A stretch of 64,000 nt of DNA. Source: Tianweitania sp. UT-5YL-CI-8 (lineage in GTDB: Bacteria > Pseudomonadota > Alphaproteobacteria > Rhizobiales > Rhizobiaceae). The notes under the pieces were generated by a model that was given only the letters and a program-made list of their open reading frames with translations, ran no database searches and was not told where the DNA came from. The DNA is taken from the NCBI RefSeq assembly GCF_030010215.1, contig NZ_JASCRR010000003.1:372001-436000 (forward strand), in the 5' to 3' direction. Shown one piece after another: positions 60,257 to 64,000 of the stretch; the first letter of the stretch is position 1; each line of letters opens with the position of its first letter. The translations under genes were made by a program, and so were the position numbers.

Positions 60257-61231
60257 TTAGCTGCCCAGAACCGCGGCCTTTATCGTGGCGATGTTGTGCC
60301 GCATCATGTCGATATAGGTCGCGGCCGGGCCGTCAGCCTTGGACAGCGAATCCGAATACAGCGTGCCGCCGACGCGAATGCCGGTTTCGGCCGAAATCTG
60401 TTCGATCAGGCGCGGATTGCTGATGTTTTCCAGGAAGATCGCCGACGCCTTGTCCTCGCGCACCTGCTTGATCAGCGCTGCGACATCGGCGGCGGAGGCT
60501 TCCGAATCGGTCGAGACACCCTCGGGCGCGAGGAACTCGATGCCGTATTCATGCTCGAAATAGCCGAAGGCATCGTGCGAGGTGATCGTCACGCGCTTGT
60601 CCTCGGGGATCGAGACAACGGCGTCCTTGACCTCCTGGTCGAGCGCCTTCAGCTTGTCGGTATAGGAGGCCGCGTTGGTGCGATAGGTGTCGCATCCGGC
60701 CGCATCCGCCGTGCAGAAGGCGTCGGCGATGTTCTTCACATAGACTTTCGCATTGGCCACGGACTGCCATGCATGCGGGTCGAATTCACCGTGGTGATGG
60801 TGTCCTTCTTCCTCTTCGGCATGGTCTTCATGCGCGTGCTCGCCCTCGCCTTCCTCTTCATGCGGATGGGCTTCATTGCTCAGCTTGAGCACTTCGGCGC
60901 CTTTTGTGGCTTCGACAACCGGGGCTTTAGTGCCGCTGGCCTCGACCAGACGCTGAAGAAAGCCCTCGAACTGCAGGCCGTTGACGAGAATTACATCCGC
61001 TGATGCCATGCCCACGGCATCAGCGGGGCGCGGTTCGTAGACATGGGCGTCGCCGTCCGGCCCCACCAGCGTGGTTATCGCGACACGGTCGCCGCCGACA
61101 TTGGCGGCGAAGTCGGACAGTATGGAAAAGGTCGATACGACCTTGAGCGGTTCGGCCTGGGTGTGGCCGATGGTTATCGGAGTTAATGTTATAACAGTCG
61201 TCAGCAGGGCGAGGCGCAATTTGGTCAGCAT
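60257..61231 (-). CDS. znuA: Zinc ABC transporter substrate-binding protein
   Basis: 324 residues with signal peptide (MLTKLRLALLTTVITLTPITIG). A His/Glu-rich loop (HPHEEEGEGEHAHEDHAEE ... HHHH) is typical of high-affinity zinc binding. SDAHVYEPRP-type ligands (DGDAHVYEPRPAD) and EFDPHAWQS give the metal site. AAGGAG precedes ATG 61231. Third gene of znuCBA, with znuB 38 bp upstream. Confidence 0.92.
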   Translation of the reverse strand: MLTKLRLALLTTVITLTPITIGHTQAEPLKVVSTFSILSDFAANVGGDRVAITTLVGPDGDAHVYEPRPADAVGMASADVILVNGLQFEGFLQRLVEASGTKAPVVEATKGAEVLKLSNEAHPHEEEGEGEHAHEDHAEEEEGHHHHGEFDPHAWQSVANAKVYVKNIADAFCTADAAGCDTYRTNAASYTDKLKALDQEVKDAVVSIPEDKRVTITSHDAFGYFEHEYGIEFLAPEGVSTDSEASAADVAALIKQVREDKASAIFLENISNPRLIEQISAETGIRVGGTLYSDSLSKADGPAATYIDMMRHNIATIKAAVLGS

Positions 61232-61268
61232 GCCGATCTCCTTTGGTTGCGATGGTGGATATGAAGCG

Positions 61269-62144
61269 TTAGGCCGTGCGATGGCGATAGCGGCGCATCC
61301 GGTCCTGAACGACACCGCGCGTGCCCAGCATCATGGACAGCAGATAGGCGACGCCCGCCGACAGGATGATAGCCGGACCGGACGGCAGCGACAGATGATA
61401 GGATAAAAGCAGGCCGACGACGCTTGCGGCCATGCCGATCGCTGTGGCGACGAGGCACATGGTGCCGACACGGCTGCACCAGAAGCGGGCGGCTGCGGCA
61501 GGCAGCATCATCAGCCCGACCGACAGGAGCGTGCCAAGCGCCTGGAACCCGCCCACGAGATTGAGAACAACAAGGCCGAGAAACACGAAGTGGACAGGCG
61601 TTCCCAGCCTGGACACCGAGCGCAGGAACAGCGGATCCATGCATTCCGCGACCAGCGCGCGCCAGAAGATCGTCAGCAGGATCAAGGTGATCCCGCAGAT
61701 AAGCGCGATGAGCGTCAGCGCATCGTTGTTGAGCGCCAGCACCGTGCCAAACAGCACATGCATCAGATCGACATTCGAGCCCCGAATCGAGACGATCAGC
61801 ACGCCCAGCGCCAGCGAGATCAGATAGAAGGCCGCCATGGAAGCGTCCTCCTTCTGAATGGTCAGGCGCGACACTGCCCCTGCCCCCAAGGCGACGACCA
61901 CACCGGCGATCAGCCCGCCAATGGTCATCGGCACGATCTGCAGGCCATAGAACAAAAAGCCGACTGCCGCGCCCGGTAATATAGCATGAGCCATGGCGTC
62001 GCCGGTCAGACTCATGCGGCGCAGCATCAGGAACACGCCCATCGGGCAGGAGCTCAGGCACAGCAGCAAGGCGCCCAAAAGCGCGCGCTGCATGAAGCCG
62101 AAATCGACGAACGGTGCAAAGAGAAATTCATAGGCGGCTGTCAT
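61269..62144 (-). CDS. znuB: Zinc ABC transporter permease
   Basis: 291 residues, about eight transmembrane helices (FMQRALLGALLLCLSSCPMGVF onward). Conserved ABC-3 permease blocks LTGDAMAHAILPGAAVGFL and VGLMMLPAAAAR are seen. Overlaps znuC by 4 bp. Confidence 0.92.
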   Translation of the reverse strand: MTAAYEFLFAPFVDFGFMQRALLGALLLCLSSCPMGVFLMLRRMSLTGDAMAHAILPGAAVGFLFYGLQIVPMTIGGLIAGVVVALGAGAVSRLTIQKEDASMAAFYLISLALGVLIVSIRGSNVDLMHVLFGTVLALNNDALTLIALICGITLILLTIFWRALVAECMDPLFLRSVSRLGTPVHFVFLGLVVLNLVGGFQALGTLLSVGLMMLPAAAARFWCSRVGTMCLVATAIGMAASVVGLLLSYHLSLPSGPAIILSAGVAYLLSMMLGTRGVVQDRMRRYRHRTA

Positions 62145-62935
62145 CGCGCAGCCCCATTGTGCTCATGGTCGTGGTGGTCATGATCGCCGTGATGGTGATC
62201 GTCTTGCGGCGCGCACCATGGTGCGTTCTCGTCCCAGGCCTCATGAAACTGGCGCGCACGCAGCAGATTGGCAGGCTCAAGAACCTTGTTTGTGTCGCCC
62301 CACGCCACCGGCTGTCGCGCCAGAAGCAGCGCTTCGGGGAAATGCTCGCGCACCAGTTCGAGATCGTGGACGACGACGAGAATGGTGCGCTTTTCGCCAT
62401 GCCACCGCTGGATCAGCGCAACGAGGTCGGTGACGGTGCGGGAATCGATGGCGTTGAAGGGTTCGTCGAGCAGGATCAGGTCGGCATCCTGCACCAGAAC
62501 GCGCGCGAACAGCGCACGCTGCATCTGGCCTCCCGACAGCGTGTCGATGGTGCGCTTGCCGAAGCCTTCGAGACCGACGCCGGACAGCGCTTGTTCCACC
62601 GACGCGCGGTCCTCAGTGGTATGACGGCCCAGAAGTCCTCGGCGCGGCCAGAGGCCAAGGGACACAAGATCGGTGACCCTCGCCGGGAAGCTTTTATCGA
62701 GTTCGGACTGTTGCGGCAGATAGGCAATGCGGCTTGCCGGGTCGCGGTCGATTGCACCTGCCAAAGGCTTGAGAATGCCGACAATACCCTTCATCAGCGT
62801 CGACTTGCCGGAACCGTTGGCGCCGATCACCGCCGTCAGCGAACCTGCGCGGACGGCGCCGGTCAGATGATGAACGGCCGGATGGCTGTGATAGCCAAGC
62901 GTCAGGTCGTTGAAGGTCAGGCAGTTCTGGCTCAT
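62141..62935 (-). CDS. znuC: Zinc ABC transporter ATP-binding protein
   Basis: 264 residues. Walker A GANGSGKSTLM, signature LSGGQMQRALFARV, Walker B DLILLDEPFNAID, His loop VVHDLE. A His-rich tail (DDHHHGDHDHHDHEH) may bind zinc. I start at ATG 62935; a TTG eight codons earlier is possible. First gene of the unit, behind a Zur-box-like palindrome. Confidence 0.92.
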   Translation of the reverse strand: MSQNCLTFNDLTLGYHSHPAVHHLTGAVRAGSLTAVIGANGSGKSTLMKGIVGILKPLAGAIDRDPASRIAYLPQQSELDKSFPARVTDLVSLGLWPRRGLLGRHTTEDRASVEQALSGVGLEGFGKRTIDTLSGGQMQRALFARVLVQDADLILLDEPFNAIDSRTVTDLVALIQRWHGEKRTILVVVHDLELVREHFPEALLLARQPVAWGDTNKVLEPANLLRARQFHEAWDENAPWCAPQDDHHHGDHDHHDHEHNGAAR

Positions 62936-62992
62936 CGCGCCACGGCACTCGGTTTGCAATATCCCGCTCGCGGGGTTGCTTCTTGCTATGTG

Positions 62993-63004
62993 ATGTTATT
63001 ACAT
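62993..63004. promoter_or_regulatory. Zur-box-like palindrome ahead of znuCBA
   Basis: ATGT-TATT-ACAT, with similar flanks, centred about 64 bp upstream of the znuC start. Alphaproteobacterial Zur sites have this ATGTTATaaCAT form, and the operon's function fits zinc repression. Confidence 0.6.
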
Positions 63005-63095
63005 TTGGCAAGATAAAAGTTCGCCAATGCGGAGACAGAAACGCCGCCCGAATGACATTCATTGGGCGGCGTTCGCAGATCGAAATATGTGAGTG

Positions 63096-64000
63096 TCAGG
63101 AAAATTTAGGCTTCCAGCCGAGCAGCCGCATTGCGTTTGCCGTGACCAGCACGGTCGCGCCCGTATCGGCCAGGATCGCCGGCCACAGGCCGGTGACACC
63201 GATGATGGTCGTGACGAAAAACACCGCCTTCAATCCGAGCGCGATGCCGATATTCTGGTGGATGTTCGTCATCGTCTTGCGCGACAAGTCGACCATGCCG
63301 GCAACATCCATGACACGGCCATTGAGGATAGCAGCATCGGCAGTTTCGAGCGCCACGTCGGTGCCGCCGCCCATGGCGATGCCGACATCGGCTGCTGCGA
63401 GCGCGGGCGCATCGTTGATGCCGTCGCCGACCTTGCCGACCTTCTCGCCCTTGGCCTTGAGCTCGCCGACGATGCGCTGCTTGTCCTGCGGCATCAGTTC
63501 CGCATGCACCTCGATGTCGAGCGCCTTGCCCACGGCGGTTGCAGTGCGCTTGTTGTCGCCGGTGAGCATCAGTGGCCGGATGCCTTGAGCCTTGAGCGCG
63601 GCAAGACCGGCAAGCGCATCCGGACGCGGTTCGTCGCGCAAGGCAATTGCGCCGGCAACCTCGTTGCCGACGACAACAACCGAAACCGTCTTGCCCTCGT
63701 CGTTCAGCGCCGCGATCCGCGCCTTTTGTTCGTCGGAGAGTTCAGCTTTTTCGCCGGCAGCACGCGGCGATGCCAGCAGGATCGACTGTCCCTCCACAGT
63801 TCCGACAACGCCCTTGCCGCCAAGCGCGGCGGAGTCGGTCGCGGCAACGACCGCCACGCCCTCGGCCACGGCCTTGTTGAGGATAGCAACGGCCAGTGGG
63901 TGGCTGGACCCCGTTTCCAAAGCTGCGGCCAGCTTCAGGATATCCGGTTCGCTCCGGGAGAAGGAAATGACATCCGTAACCATAGGCTTACCTTCTGTCA
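63096..64000 (-). CDS. Heavy-metal P-type ATPase, 3' part
   Basis: The window holds about 300 C-terminal residues; the start lies beyond base 64000. The visible N-terminal residues TEGKP directly follow the DKTGTLT phosphorylation motif, which must be just outside. Then GSSHPLAVAIL (HP motif of P1B pumps), MLTGDNKRTA, GDGINDAPALAAADVG and two C-terminal helices. P1B pumps export Zn, Cd, Pb or Cu; the proximity to znuCBA favours zinc, as an inference. Confidence 0.88.
   Translation of the reverse strand, partial: TEGKPMVTDVISFSRSEPDILKLAAALETGSSHPLAVAILNKAVAEGVAVVAATDSAALGGKGVVGTVEGQSILLASPRAAGEKAELSDEQKARIAALNDEGKTVSVVVVGNEVAGAIALRDEPRPDALAGLAALKAQGIRPLMLTGDNKRTATAVGKALDIEVHAELMPQDKQRIVGELKAKGEKVGKVGDGINDAPALAAADVGIAMGGGTDVALETADAAILNGRVMDVAGMVDLSRKTMTNIHQNIGIALGLKAVFFVTTIIGVTGLWPAILADTGATVLVTANAMRLLGWKPKFS

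Overview
The window looks like the chromosome of an alphaproteobacterium of the order Hyphomicrobiales (Rhizobiales), most likely Phyllobacteriaceae close to Mesorhizobium/Aminobacter. The evidence is high-GC coding DNA, gene orders typical of that group (gatC-gatA, ruvX, pyrB-pyrC'-plsY-dprA-topA-rnr, pleD-divK, gcvTHP behind a tandem glycine riboswitch), a cysteine-free L33 and DUF1489/DUF3572 genes. The organism assignment is inference; no 16S gene is present.

Layout. 1-2.7 kb: end of a D,D-carboxypeptidase with SPOR domain, then a VWA/J-domain pair and DUF1489. 2.7-11.3 kb: serine dehydratase, a tiny membrane ORF, DUF599, YdcF, GatA/GatC, an MBL hydrolase, RuvX and AidB. 11.29-22.44 kb: an integrated ~11.15-kb satellite-like element. 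22.6-34.8 kb: pyrB/pyrC', plsY, dprA, topA, rnr, NUDIX, MFS, rpmG. 35.4-44.3 kb: pleD/divK, HAD, dinB, an EamA exporter, dnaE. 44.6-48.5 kb: glutathione-dependent formaldehyde oxidation (adhC, fghA) with a vapBC pair between them. 48.5-53.1 kb: glycine riboswitch and gcvTHP. 53.2-60.2 kb: orphan Phd-like antitoxin, parE, HdeD-like protein, metH. 60.2-64 kb: znuABC and the 3' part of a metal P-type ATPase.

The element is the most interesting part. It is bounded by an exact 15-bp direct repeat (11289-11303 and 22425-22439) that overlaps the start of aidB, so insertion appears to have removed aidB's native GTG start and ribosome site and supplied a TTG start instead. It carries three small AlpA/MerR-like HTH proteins, a primase-helicase, an iteron-like origin with a perfect DnaA box, a small-terminase candidate plus a complete-looking large terminase, three small phage-type proteins and an inward-reading tyrosine integrase, but no recognisable capsid or tail genes. 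That gene set resembles phage satellites.

Next to the integrase, in the position where satellites often carry defence cargo, is a retron-like operon. It has a promoter-like sequence, a highly structured leader, a 43-residue Arg-rich one-helix membrane peptide (19390-19521) whose Shine-Dalgarno lies in one arm of an 8-bp stem, a 107-residue XRE protein and a 351-residue reverse transcriptase with the retron hallmarks NAxxH and a VTG-like ITG. I could not find a convincing a1/a2 pair, so the msr-msd limits remain open.

The rest is ordinary core genome with some regulatory features: a metH operator palindrome, a znu Zur-box candidate, a vapB operator, a palindrome before adhC, a dihydroorotase homologue without its metal ligands, and an unexplained set of hairpins at 35.1-35.2 kb.
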